A DNA stretch of 64,000 nt from Flavobacteriales bacterium (GTDB lineage: Bacteria > Bacteroidota > Bacteroidia > NS11-12g > UBA955), in the NCBI GenBank assembly GCA_002737705.1, contig NSIM01000003.1, positions 1-64,000 on the forward strand, read 5' to 3'. Position 1 is the first letter of the stretch; each line of letters opens with the position of its first letter. The notes beneath the pieces were generated by a model. The model saw only the letters and a program-made list of their open reading frames with translations. It made no database searches and was not told the origin of the DNA. Below are positions 27,294 to 34,862 of the stretch, one piece after another. The translations under genes and the position numbers were made by a program.

Positions 27294-27866
27294 ATGGAGA
27301 AAAGTCTAAGTGACATTGTAACAATATATGCTGAGGCAACGCCCAATCCAGAGAGTATGAAATTTGTGGCCAATAAAATGTTGTTGCCCAATGATAGCGC
27401 AGATTTTAGAAGTCCAGAGCTTGCTGCAGATGGGGGTGCTCTTGTAAAGACATTGTTTGAAATGCCTTTTGTGAAAGGGGTATTTGTCATGAACAATTTC
27501 GTTAGTATAACCAAAAATGAAGATTACGAGTGGTTTGATCTGATTCCTGACTTACGAACTTTTTTTACTGAGTGGCTAGAGCAGGGCAAAGAGATTGTCG
27601 CCATCAAAGTTTCCCTGACACCTGATCAGGAAACAGAGATAGAGCGAAAAATTCGCCAACTTCTCGAAGACCATGTGCGTCCTGCCGTGGAGATGGATGG
27701 CGGTGCCATCGACTTTAAGAGTTTTAAGAATGGGGTGGTTACTGTACAAATGAAAGGTAGTTGTAGCGGATGTCCCAGTAGTACCATGACCTTAAAAGCG
27801 GGTATTGAGAATTTGCTAAAACGCATGGTGCCGGAGGTAATTGCGGTTGAAGCGGAATCTGCTTGA
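27294..27866 (+). CDS. NifU-like (Nfu) iron-sulfur cluster carrier
   Basis: Nfu proteins receive and deliver [4Fe-4S] clusters. This protein has two parts. Residues 1-95 match the Nfu N-terminal domain (EATPNPESMKF, FEMPFVKGVFV). Residues about 110-185 match the NifU C-terminal domain, with RPAVEMDGGAIDF and the cluster-binding GSCSGCPSSTMTLK (Cys157 and Cys160). The length of 190 residues is normal for this architecture. An hscA-like chaperone at 46.6 kb belongs to the same process but is unlinked. It is transcribed divergently from radA. Confidence 0.93.
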   Translation: MEKSLSDIVTIYAEATPNPESMKFVANKMLLPNDSADFRSPELAADGGALVKTLFEMPFVKGVFVMNNFVSITKNEDYEWFDLIPDLRTFFTEWLEQGKEIVAIKVSLTPDQETEIERKIRQLLEDHVRPAVEMDGGAIDFKSFKNGVVTVQMKGSCSGCPSSTMTLKAGIENLLKRMVPEVIAVEAESA

Positions 27867-27950
27867 TGTCTTTACGTTGTTTTTTTGGTATTATGATTTT
27901 TCACAGAATTTTATGTTCATATTTGTTCAATAAACCATGGTTCAAAATTT

Positions 27951-29840
27951 ATGCAAGCTCAGATAGAAAGATTAGATCCAGATTTCCCCTCATTGCATTC
28001 TTTTTTTATTCATGCAGCCCATCAGATTCATCAACCCAATAGACCCGCAATTTTTGCCAAAGAGGATGGAAAATGGGAGAGTTATAGCTACGCAGATATA
28101 TTGGCAGCCATTGACCAGCTTTGTGCTTGGTTTATGGAAATCGGATTGGAGAAGGGTGATAGGGTAGCCATTGTTGCAGACAACTGTCCTGATTATTATA
28201 TGATTGATCAGTCCATACAGAAATTGGGATTGGTCAATGTTTCTATATACCCCACACTAACGCCTGTCGAAACTGCCTATATTATTAATAATAGCGGAGC
28301 AAAGGTTTTGTTTGTAGGCAGTGCCTTTTTGTTTAAAAAATTTAAAAAAGTGCAGGCTGAGTGTCCAAGTATTAAGCATGTCGTTTCACTCCCGTCTGAT
28401 CTAGAAAATGGGGGCATGTTCACAAACTTCAATGCGCTGAGAGTAGTGGGTCAGGCACTGATAGAAAAGTATAAGGACTCCGTAGAAACACGTTTTCGGG
28501 GGGTTGTAAAAACTGATTTGGCCACCCTGATTTATACCAGTGGAACAACGGGTATGCCCAAAGGGGTGATGTTAACACATTCTAATTTCATGAGCAATTG
28601 CTATGATGCCAAAGAACTCTGCCCAACAATCGACAAGGATGATGTGTATTTGAGTTTTTTGCCATTATCACATATATTCGAGCGGTTGGCAACAATGTAT
28701 TTGAGCACTTTTATTGGTGCCCAGGTTGCATTTGCCGAAAACATTGACAAAGTAGCACAGAATATTCAAGAAATACGACCAACATTAATGGCATGTGTTC
28801 CCAGATTATTGGAGAGGGTTCACGACAAAGTATACAAGAGCGCTACAGAAAAGGGTGGAATTTCTGCGAAAATATTCATCTGGTCATTAAAGGTTGGGGG
28901 TGAGGCGCGTAAAAAACGCGATGCAGGTAAATTTTTAGGACCAATACTGGCCTTGCAGTTGGCAATAGCCAACAAATTGGTCTACACAAAAATTAAAGCC
29001 AAAATGGGTGGCCGGCTAAAAATATTCATCTCTGGTGCTGGCGCTTTGCCCATTCACGTGGGTGAGTTTTTTGCCAATTTGGGGATGCGTGTGCAAGAGG
29101 GTTATGGCTTAACAGAAACATCACCGCTTGTAACAGTCAATGAATATAATCGCCAGGTATATGGTACTGTAGGCAGGGTGGCTCCCCGTCAGCAGGTTGC
29201 TATTCAGAATATTGAAACCAAAGAGATACTGTGTGTTCAAAATTATGATAGTTTTGACCCTGTTTTTGCCAGCGAAGAAGGTGAAATACTGGTTAAAGGT
29301 CCCAATGTGATGCAGGGGTATTATAACAACAAAGCCGCAACAGACGAAGTATTTACGGATGATGGCTGGTTTCTTACAGGGGATATTGGTCGTTTTGACC
29401 GTGGGTATTTAAGAATCACAGATCGTTTAAAAAATATGCTCAAGACCAGTCTGGGTAAAAATATTTATCCAACCCAAATCGAGAATGTGCTATTAAAAAG
29501 TCATCGTTTGGAGCAGGTTTTTATTATTGGCGATAAAAGAGAATACCTCACTGCCATTATTCATCCGAATATGGATGAACTGAAATCGGCCTTTGGTGGA
29601 AGAAAAGATTATTTTGAATCTTCTGACCCCTTCATTCAAGACGAGGAAATTAAAAAATGGATGCAAGAAGATGTGAAAAAATTGGGAGAAAATCTTTCCA
29701 AATTTGAGCGGATAAAAGATTTTATCATAAAACGCGAGCCTTTTAGCGTCGAGGCTGGAGACATGACAATCACCTTAAAAATCAAACGCAAAGTAGTGAT
29801 GGAAAAATACGAGGTGGAAATAGATTCACTGTACCCTTAA
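27951..29840 (+). CDS. Long-chain acyl-CoA synthetase (AMP-forming)
   Basis: This enzyme activates fatty acids to acyl-CoA via acyl-AMP, for membrane lipid synthesis or degradation. Standard adenylate-forming motifs are in order: LIYTSGTTGMPKGVMLTH (P-loop), YGLTETSPLVTVN (A5), GWFLTGDIGRFD (A7) and the C-terminal DRLKNMLKTSLGKNIYPTQIE (A8/A10). At 629 residues it belongs to the long FadD15/ACSL-like branch. A hydrophobic or arginine-rich segment for membrane contact is possible but not certain. Its end overlaps the convergent cruF by 4 nt. Confidence 0.93.
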   Translation: MQAQIERLDPDFPSLHSFFIHAAHQIHQPNRPAIFAKEDGKWESYSYADILAAIDQLCAWFMEIGLEKGDRVAIVADNCPDYYMIDQSIQKLGLVNVSIYPTLTPVETAYIINNSGAKVLFVGSAFLFKKFKKVQAECPSIKHVVSLPSDLENGGMFTNFNALRVVGQALIEKYKDSVETRFRGVVKTDLATLIYTSGTTGMPKGVMLTHSNFMSNCYDAKELCPTIDKDDVYLSFLPLSHIFERLATMYLSTFIGAQVAFAENIDKVAQNIQEIRPTLMACVPRLLERVHDKVYKSATEKGGISAKIFIWSLKVGGEARKKRDAGKFLGPILALQLAIANKLVYTKIKAKMGGRLKIFISGAGALPIHVGEFFANLGMRVQEGYGLTETSPLVTVNEYNRQVYGTVGRVAPRQQVAIQNIETKEILCVQNYDSFDPVFASEEGEILVKGPNVMQGYYNNKAATDEVFTDDGWFLTGDIGRFDRGYLRITDRLKNMLKTSLGKNIYPTQIENVLLKSHRLEQVFIIGDKREYLTAIIHPNMDELKSAFGGRKDYFESSDPFIQDEEIKKWMQEDVKKLGENLSKFERIKDFIIKREPFSVEAGDMTITLKIKRKVVMEKYEVEIDSLYP

Positions 29841-30475
29841 AAAATCTGTATCCATACGTAAAGAATCAAAAAGAAGGACAACTGGATCAGAAACATTGCT
29901 CCGGCCATCTTGTTTCTAATGGGTTTGCAGGAAAGTTGAAGAAGCAGTTGAAGCAAAAAGGCGGCTATAAACCATGCAATGTAGTTTTGAAAAGGAACGA
30001 TGCCATCCTTCCAAATCCAGAAATCGAGTTTTATGGCAACAGGCTCAAGAAAGAAGTCGTACATAGTCATCATGGACGCACCGACAATGGAGGCTCCGTA
30101 GGGATTTTGTATCCTCCCAGCCAATATGCTAGAAGTAAAAAAAACCAAGGCAGCCCAATTTATCCCAATGAGGTATGGAACACCTTGAAATCCATTACCC
30201 AGTGTTTTTCCATAGGTATAGGTCCCAAAAATACTGCCCGTTTTTACCCCTGCATATTCTATAAAAAATCCAATTATGCCAATAATTGAGACAATGGTCA
30301 TGTGTTTGAATTCCCATTTTTTATGAAAAATCCAAGCAAAAATAAAAGAAGCCAAAATCGTGTATGGCGTAAGCCATAAGAACGTTGAATGGAGGGAAGG
30401 TATCATGAATCCTGCAATTCCAACCCCATATATAATAGATACAAGAGCGATGAAGCGATTTTCAATGGTATTCAT
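29837..30475 (-). CDS. cruF: Carotenoid biosynthesis membrane protein, CruF-like 1',2'-hydratase
   Basis: CruF adds water across the 1',2' double bond of the psi end of lycopene or gamma-carotene. The product is 212 residues with about seven hydrophobic segments, consistent with a polytopic inner-membrane enzyme (DUF422 family). The recognisable core is EYAGVKTGSIFGTYTYG and VPYLIGINWA, followed by MTMYDFFLEPVAI, the conserved acidic residues of the family. It lies 4.2 kb from crtB with radA, nfu and an acyl-CoA ligase between. With CrtZ it points to an end-group-modified carotenoid, for example of the saproxanthin type; product identity is inference. Confidence 0.85.
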   Translation of the reverse strand: MNTIENRFIALVSIIYGVGIAGFMIPSLHSTFLWLTPYTILASFIFAWIFHKKWEFKHMTIVSIIGIIGFFIEYAGVKTGSIFGTYTYGKTLGNGFQGVPYLIGINWAALVFFTSSILAGRIQNPYGASIVGASMMTMYDFFLEPVAIKLDFWIWKDGIVPFQNYIAWFIAAFLLQLLLQLSCKPIRNKMAGAMFLIQLSFFLILYVWIQIF

Positions 30476-30922
30476 TTAGAGATGCAATTTAGGCAATCGC
30501 AAGGTGTTTAGGAGTTTTAAAAAATGAAATAAATACATCGTTCCACAAAACCACATTTCGAAAGAATTTCTTCTGTAAATTCACGAAATGCGCTCAATGT
30601 GCAAAGTTCAATATGATATCGGGGCCTCCATTCAAGGCTTATTATGGGAGGCATCACGTCCAAAGACGGTATACTCAAAGTTGTGGGCATAAGCCAAATA
30701 AACTGGTGGGAAATCTCACCCACTGCACGAATGATTGGTCTGGTTCGGGCATTCATAATTGAAGTTGTTGAAGTTGTTTCGCATCCTAAAATTGGGGTTC
30801 TGTCTTATTTTTTCCCTACCATGAACACCTAACAATTCTAATACTCTCTTTTTGGACAGAGAAGTATTGGATCCCGCTTTAATAAAGGCTAAATGATTAA
30901 TATAAAATAGATTGAGTTTAAT

Positions 30923-30981
30923 TTTTCGATATTGTATTTTATTGCTGCGTACCGTTATAAAATTGTTTGTAGCATCGAAAA
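30923..30981. repeat. Nested inverted repeat
   Basis: The outer arms TTTTCGAT (30923-30930) and ATCGAAAA (30974-30981) are perfect. Inside them ATTTTAT (30936-30942) pairs with ATAAAAT (30957-30963). Together they could form a 59-nt two-step stem-loop in RNA or a cruciform in DNA. Confidence 0.5.
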
Positions 30982-31077
30982 TTTGCGTATAGGTATAGAT
31001 TTTTTGCTAAAATTGCCCCTTTAACCTGGTGATAGTTCGTAAAAAACCCCTTTGTAAATGTTCAATTAGAATAAAAT

Positions 31078-31160
31078 GTTAGGTTTTTAAATATTTAACT
31101 TATTGATAATCAATATATTTTAAATAAAAACCTAACTTTTTTTATTTTTTTATTTTTTTT
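31078..31160 (+). terminator. Long inverted repeat followed by T-tracts
   Basis: Perfect 12-bp arms (31078-31089 and 31125-31136) enclose an AT-rich centre that itself contains TATTGA-TAA-TCAATA. The right arm is followed by T7, A, T7, A, T8. It has the shape of an intrinsic terminator on the plus strand, although no plus-strand gene lies directly upstream. Confidence 0.5.
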
Positions 31161-31162
31161 AC

Positions 31163-31192
31163 TTGCAAATTATAATTTCCCCTTTACTTTTG
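31163..31192 (+). promoter_or_regulatory. Promoter for the repeat lipoprotein
   Basis: TTG (31163-31165) as the -33 core and TACTTTTG (31185-31192) as the -7 element have 19-nt spacing, a near-ideal Bacteroidota promoter. A short leader with an A-rich stretch before ATG 31220 is typical of strongly translated genes in the phylum. Confidence 0.75.
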
Positions 31193-31219
31193 TATTACAC
31201 TTATACATAAACAAAAAAA

Positions 31220-31423
31220 ATGAAAAAATTGACTTTCGCCTTTGCAGCTTGCGCTATGTTCGCTTTCGCTGCTTGCAGCTCTGCTACTGAAGCTCCTGCT
31301 GCTGACACTACTGCTGTTGAAGCTCCTGTTGTTGAAGCTCCTGCTGCTGACACTACTGCTGCTGAAGCTCCTGCTGCTGAAGCTCCTGCTGCTGAAGCTC
31401 CTGCTGCTGAAGCTAAGAAGTAA
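31220..31423 (+). CDS. Small Ala/Pro/Glu-repeat lipoprotein
   Basis: The product is 67 residues. The signal peptide ends in the lipobox FAAC at Cys19. The mature part consists almost wholly of repeats of the unit EAPAA, twice expanded to EAPAADTTA, ending in KK. Codons are nearly uniform (GCT for Ala, CCT for Pro, GAA for Glu), so the DNA repeats too. It has a strong promoter and its own terminator, which suggests high expression. Expected place is the outer or inner membrane as a short acidic, extended tail. Function unknown; no domain present. Confidence 0.85.
   Translation: MKKLTFAFAACAMFAFAACSSATEAPAADTTAVEAPVVEAPAADTTAAEAPAAEAPAAEAPAAEAKK
31289..31417 (+). repeat. In-frame DNA repeat inside the small lipoprotein gene
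   Basis: The 15-bp unit GAAGCTCCTGCTGCT recurs, with 30-bp versions that insert GACACTACTGCTGTT/GCT. Three consecutive units near the 3' end are identical, so copy number could change by slippage without breaking the frame. Confidence 0.85.
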
Positions 31424-31460
31424 TCGCCTGCCTTTATTAATTTGAAACAGGTATTTATTC

Positions 31461-31488
31461 AAAGGCGTTTGGAAACAAACGCCTTTTT
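31461..31488 (+). terminator. Rho-independent terminator after the small lipoprotein
   Basis: AAAGGCGTTTG pairs with CAAACGCCTTT around a short loop and is followed by T's. It separates the lipoprotein from the downstream sorting-domain gene. Confidence 0.85.
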
Positions 31489-31503
31489 AATTATTTTTGA
31501 GTA

Positions 31504-31878
31504 GTGAAAAAGTATATCCTTATTGTATCAACTATTTTGATTTGCTCGGTAGGAAGCCACAAACTCCTTGCCCACAGTAAATTGATGCCTTTTTTTATGG
31601 GTGACCAAGGCCCTCTTTTTTCCATTAATCCCAACCCGGTTACAGGTTCTTATTTTACGGTAAACATTCGTTTTTCTGATTCTCAGTTTCCAGATGCAGC
31701 CATTTTAGTGAATGATGTACTGGGTAAGATAGTCTATTCATACACAATTCGTAAAACTGACTACGCCACAGGACAGATTCGTATTGATTTAGATGAAGTC
31801 AAACTTGGCAAAGGCTTGTATTTTGTGCAAATAAAAAGTGGTTCTTCTACCAAAACATTGAAATTGGCAATACGCTAA
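31504..31878 (+). CDS. Signal peptide plus stand-alone T9SS sorting domain
   Basis: The product is 124 residues starting at GTG. A signal peptide (YILIVSTILICSVGS) is followed within about 40 residues by a complete type A sorting domain: FSINPNPVTGSYFTVNI, then AAILVNDVLGKIVYS, then LGKGLYFVQIKSGSSTKTLKL. There is almost no cargo. Such short proteins would be exported by T9SS and may be attached to the surface by themselves or compete for the secretion machinery; that is inference. The GTG lies just after the terminator of the previous gene; the next gene starts 2 nt after its stop. Confidence 0.8.
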   Translation: MKKYILIVSTILICSVGSHKLLAHSKLMPFFMGDQGPLFSINPNPVTGSYFTVNIRFSDSQFPDAAILVNDVLGKIVYSYTIRKTDYATGQIRIDLDEVKLGKGLYFVQIKSGSSTKTLKLAIR

Positions 31879-31880
31879 TT

Positions 31881-32330
31881 TTGCAAATCTTTGTAAGACC
31901 TTCAAATATTAATGATGTTGCCTGTATTATGCAGCTTATTACAGAATTGGCTTTGTTTGAAAAAGCACCCGAAGAACTTATCACTTCCAAGCAGACACTT
32001 ATCAAATATGGTTTTTCGGTCAACCCGCTATTTTTTTCTTGGGTTGCAGAGTATGAGGGTGTAGTTGTAGGAACAGCGATTTGTTATATTCGGTATTCAA
32101 CTTGGAAGGGTCCGGTATTGTATCTCGAAGACCTTGTTGTTACTAAATCTATGAGACGAAAAGGTGTTGGCAAACGCCTTTTTGATGCTTGTTTGGAATA
32201 TGCCAGACTTCACCACTATTGTCGAATTGCCTGGCAGGTCCTTGATTGGAACACATCGGCCATTCAGTTTTACGAAAAATACAATGCAGAATTTAGCGGT
32301 GAATGGGTGAATGGATATATTGATTTATAG
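31881..32330 (+). CDS. GNAT-family N-acetyltransferase
   Basis: The product is 149 residues with the GNAT fold. The acetyl-CoA pyrophosphate-binding motif is visible as VTKSMRRKGVGKRLFDACLEYA, split by the beta4-alpha3 turn (R-x-x-G-x-G/A form). It is preceded by YLEDLVV and followed by WNTSAIQFYEKYNAEF. The arrangement resembles diamine/thialysine-type acetyltransferases (SAT-like), but the substrate cannot be assigned. The start is TTG 31881, two bases after the upstream stop, because the N-terminal QIFVRPSNINDV is a normal GNAT first strand; the next Met would cut into it. Confidence 0.88.
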   Translation: MQIFVRPSNINDVACIMQLITELALFEKAPEELITSKQTLIKYGFSVNPLFFSWVAEYEGVVVGTAICYIRYSTWKGPVLYLEDLVVTKSMRRKGVGKRLFDACLEYARLHHYCRIAWQVLDWNTSAIQFYEKYNAEFSGEWVNGYIDL

Positions 32331-32342
32331 TACCTTGCTTAT

Positions 32343-32993
32343 ATGATTCGTGGCAGGGTATTGTCTTTTTTGATGTTATTGGGTCTTATCCTATTTTTAA
32401 CGTTTATTTTTTATGGTATTCAACCTGCTCTGGGCAATAGATATCTTGATTTTGCTATTTACCCTTGGGATATTTCTCATGTCTGGGGAATCTTTCTAGG
32501 TTCTTTTTTGCACGCAAGTCTTACGCATTTTATGGGTAATATGGTATCTTTATTTTTTCTGTCATTGTTATTTTTCATTCAATTTCCTACACATTGGTTC
32601 AGGTTTTGGTTTATTCAATGGCCTATTTCTTCAATGCTGCTTTTTTTTCTGGGTATGCCTGGCTCTGCCCACATTGGCTCTTCGATTTGGGTATATTCAT
32701 TTGGATCCTTTCTCATTACAACCGGCATATTGCATCGGAACAAGCAATCTCTTGCAATTATGTTTATGGTTTTATTGTGGTTTGGAGGTTTTTTTTGGGG
32801 ACTATTGCCCATAGACCCAGCGGTTTCTTGGCAAGGCCACATTTCTGGAGCGATTGTCGGTTTATTGTTGGCATCAACAGTAGGATTAAGATGGAATCCT
32901 CGCCAAGATTCAATAGAATATTCGGAAATAGAGAGCAATGGTACTGTAGAATCTGGGTCAAACCAGGATATATACAAACAATTTGAAGATTAG
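32343..32993 (+). CDS. Rhomboid-family intramembrane serine protease
   Basis: The product is 216 residues with about six hydrophobic helices. Rhomboid hallmarks are present: H57 and H62 with N66 in SFLHASLTHFMGNMVSL (HxxxN in helix 2), HIGSS at 110-114 with the candidate catalytic Ser114 in helix 4, and GHISG with His166 in helix 6. The usual GxSG is GSSI here, so the residue after the Ser is Ile instead of Gly or Ala. An active protease is plausible but not certain. A polar tail of about 35 residues follows the last helix. It overlaps the convergent CNT gene by 4 nt. Confidence 0.85.
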   Translation: MIRGRVLSFLMLLGLILFLTFIFYGIQPALGNRYLDFAIYPWDISHVWGIFLGSFLHASLTHFMGNMVSLFFLSLLFFIQFPTHWFRFWFIQWPISSMLLFFLGMPGSAHIGSSIWVYSFGSFLITTGILHRNKQSLAIMFMVLLWFGGFFWGLLPIDPAVSWQGHISGAIVGLLLASTVGLRWNPRQDSIEYSEIESNGTVESGSNQDIYKQFED

Positions 32994-34222
32994 AACAGCG
33001 TTAAAAGTCCGGCAATTGTTGCACTCAGGTAGTTTGCTAGTGTGCCACAGAGAAGGGCTTTGAATCCTAACTTTGCCAAATCTTTTCTGCGGGTCGGTGC
33101 GATTTTTCCAATGCCACCAACCTGAATGGCGATGGAACTAAAATTGGCAAAACCACACAATGCAAATGTTGCAATCACCACGCTAATGGGCTGAAGGGTA
33201 TCCCGTATCTCTTTCAAGTGAAGGTATCCCACAAATTCATTCACAACCAATTTGGTTCCCATAAGACCACCTACAGCATGTATGTCTTGGGTCGGGACGC
33301 CCATAATGAAAGCAAAGCCCGAAAATACGGTACCCAGGATATTTTCTAAGGAGAGTTTAAATCCCCATAATCCCCCGATACTTCCAAGAACAAAATCAAA
33401 AAGGTAGATTAAGGCCAAAAATCCTAGAAGCATGGCTACAACATTTAAAGCTACTCCCAAACCCTCGGATGCGCCTTGGGCTATTGCATCGAGTAAATTC
33501 GCATTTTCTTTTTTGACTTCAAATTTAACGGTGCCAGCTGTTTCGCTAATCTCGGTTTCTGGCCAAACAATTTTTGATATGACCAGTGCCCCTGGCGCGG
33601 CCATGATACTTGCCGCCAATAGACTACTGGCATCGATACCCATTTGAATATATGTTGCCATCACCCCACCTGCAATACAGGCCATTGATCCAGTCATAGA
33701 TGCCAACAATTCACTTTTTGTCATTCCTTTTACATAGGGGCCAATCATCAATTGGGCCTCTACTTGTCCTACAAAAGCCGATGAAATATTGCTGAGAGCT
33801 TCGCTACCACTCACCCGCATCAAAAAATGCATGGCCTTCGCTATTTGCTTGATTATAGACTGCAAAATACCCAGGTGGTAAAAAATTTTCACCAAGACAG
33901 CAATGAAAATGATGGTTGGCATTACGCGAAAAAAGAAGATAAAGTTCTGTCCGAATAATTCCTGCATTTTTGAATCATTGGCCAATGGACCAAATATAAA
34001 TTCCGCACCTTTATCGCTAAAAGTAAGAAGTTTTTGAACGCCCTTTCCAAGGAATCCAAATACGGTTTTGCCTATGGGTGTTTTAAGAATACAAACAGCA
34101 AGTAAGACCTGAATGAATAGACCAACTCCAATGGTTCTGTAGTTGATTGCTTTGCGGTTATTTGATAGGGCGAATGCCAAACCAAATATACCGAGAATAC
34201 CAATAAATCCGATGAATTGCAT
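32990..34222 (-). CDS. Concentrative nucleoside transporter (CNT/NupC family)
   Basis: This is an inner-membrane symporter for nucleosides. The product is 410 residues with about ten hydrophobic segments. Family motifs are visible: FGFLGKGVQKLL near the N-terminal domain, FFFRVMPTIIFIAVLV, SSAFVGQVEAQLMIGPYV (the re-entrant hairpin), SMTGSMACIAGG, and CGFANFSSIAIQVGGIG near the C-terminus. The coupling ion (H+ or Na+) cannot be read from the sequence. It is followed upstream by gmhA with an 18-nt gap, on the same strand. Confidence 0.93.
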   Translation of the reverse strand: MQFIGFIGILGIFGLAFALSNNRKAINYRTIGVGLFIQVLLAVCILKTPIGKTVFGFLGKGVQKLLTFSDKGAEFIFGPLANDSKMQELFGQNFIFFFRVMPTIIFIAVLVKIFYHLGILQSIIKQIAKAMHFLMRVSGSEALSNISSAFVGQVEAQLMIGPYVKGMTKSELLASMTGSMACIAGGVMATYIQMGIDASSLLAASIMAAPGALVISKIVWPETEISETAGTVKFEVKKENANLLDAIAQGASEGLGVALNVVAMLLGFLALIYLFDFVLGSIGGLWGFKLSLENILGTVFSGFAFIMGVPTQDIHAVGGLMGTKLVVNEFVGYLHLKEIRDTLQPISVVIATFALCGFANFSSIAIQVGGIGKIAPTRRKDLAKLGFKALLCGTLANYLSATIAGLLTLF

Positions 34223-34239
34223 TGTGACAATATTACAAA

Positions 34240-34818
34240 TTATTGGCTAAAATTAAGTCCTATTTCTATTGAATCGATAAGAGAATGGATAACTTTAATG
34301 TGAATTTCTTGAGCCCTATCGGCAAAAGGGCTATGGGGTGCGCGAATTTCGATGTCGCACAGGGATGCAATTTCACCCCCGTCTTTACCGGTTAGGGCGA
34401 TTACATGCATGCCTTTCATTTTTGCTGATTCGATGGCTTTTATAATATTTTTACTGTTTCCACTGGTACTGATGGCAAGCAATACATCGCCAGTATTTCC
34501 CAAGCCATCTATGAAGCGGGAGAACACATTTTCGAAACCATAGTCATTGCCCACACAGCTAATATGTGCAACATCTGAAATAGAGATGGCGGCGATGGCG
34601 GGTCGGTCTTTTCTGAAACGACCGCTTAGTTCTTCTGCAAAATGAATGGCATCACAATGACTCCCACCATTTCCACAGGATATAATTTTTCCACCCTGAT
34701 GAAGGGATGAAACCATGATATTGGAAGCTGATTCGATGTGCTGCATTTGCTGTGAATCATTCATAAATACTTGAAGAATTTCCAGCGCTTCTTTAAAGTG
34801 AGATTGGATGCGATACAT
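34240..34818 (-). CDS. gmhA: Phosphoheptose (sedoheptulose-7-phosphate) isomerase
   Basis: GmhA starts ADP-heptose synthesis by turning sedoheptulose 7-phosphate into D-glycero-D-manno-heptose 7-phosphate, for the LPS inner core. The SIS-domain sugar-phosphate binding segments are clear ([23 protein letters not shown] and [10 protein letters not shown], here split by the fold). The zinc-site region GGSHCDAxHFAEEL and the C-terminal [10 protein letters not shown] are typical. The length of 192 residues matches E. coli GmhA. No other heptose genes lie nearby. Confidence 0.93.
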   Translation of the reverse strand: MYRIQSHFKEALEILQVFMNDSQQMQHIESASNIMVSSLHQGGKIISCGNGGSHCDAIHFAEELSGRFRKDRPAIAAISISDVAHISCVGNDYGFENVFSRFIDGLGNTGDVLLAISTSGNSKNIIKAIESAKMKGMHVIALTGKDGGEIASLCDIEIRAPHSPFADRAQEIHIKVIHSLIDSIEIGLNFSQ

Positions 34819-34862
34819 TATTTTTTTTTGTAAAACTGGGAAAGTAGAAAAGCCCTATAGGA

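Larger units (their letters stand above)
30476..31162. other. Long AT-rich non-coding region with secondary structure
   Basis: No recognisable gene is seen in about 690 nt. From 30517 to 30832 there are short open frames on both strands (79 codons minus, 62 codons plus), neither resembling a known family. They may be decayed coding DNA. From 30900 on the sequence is very AT-rich and contains two inverted-repeat structures, listed separately, before the promoter of the small lipoprotein. Confidence 0.5.

Noticed and set aside
30517-30832. Short frames on both strands in the gene-free region
   Set aside because: Neither has a recognisable domain or convincing start signal. Kept only as a note on the intergenic region.
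31184-31462. A Ser/Arg-rich minus-strand frame over the lipoprotein gene
   Set aside because: It is the complement of the GCT/CCT/GAA repeat. The plus strand has the promoter, signal peptide, lipobox and terminator.
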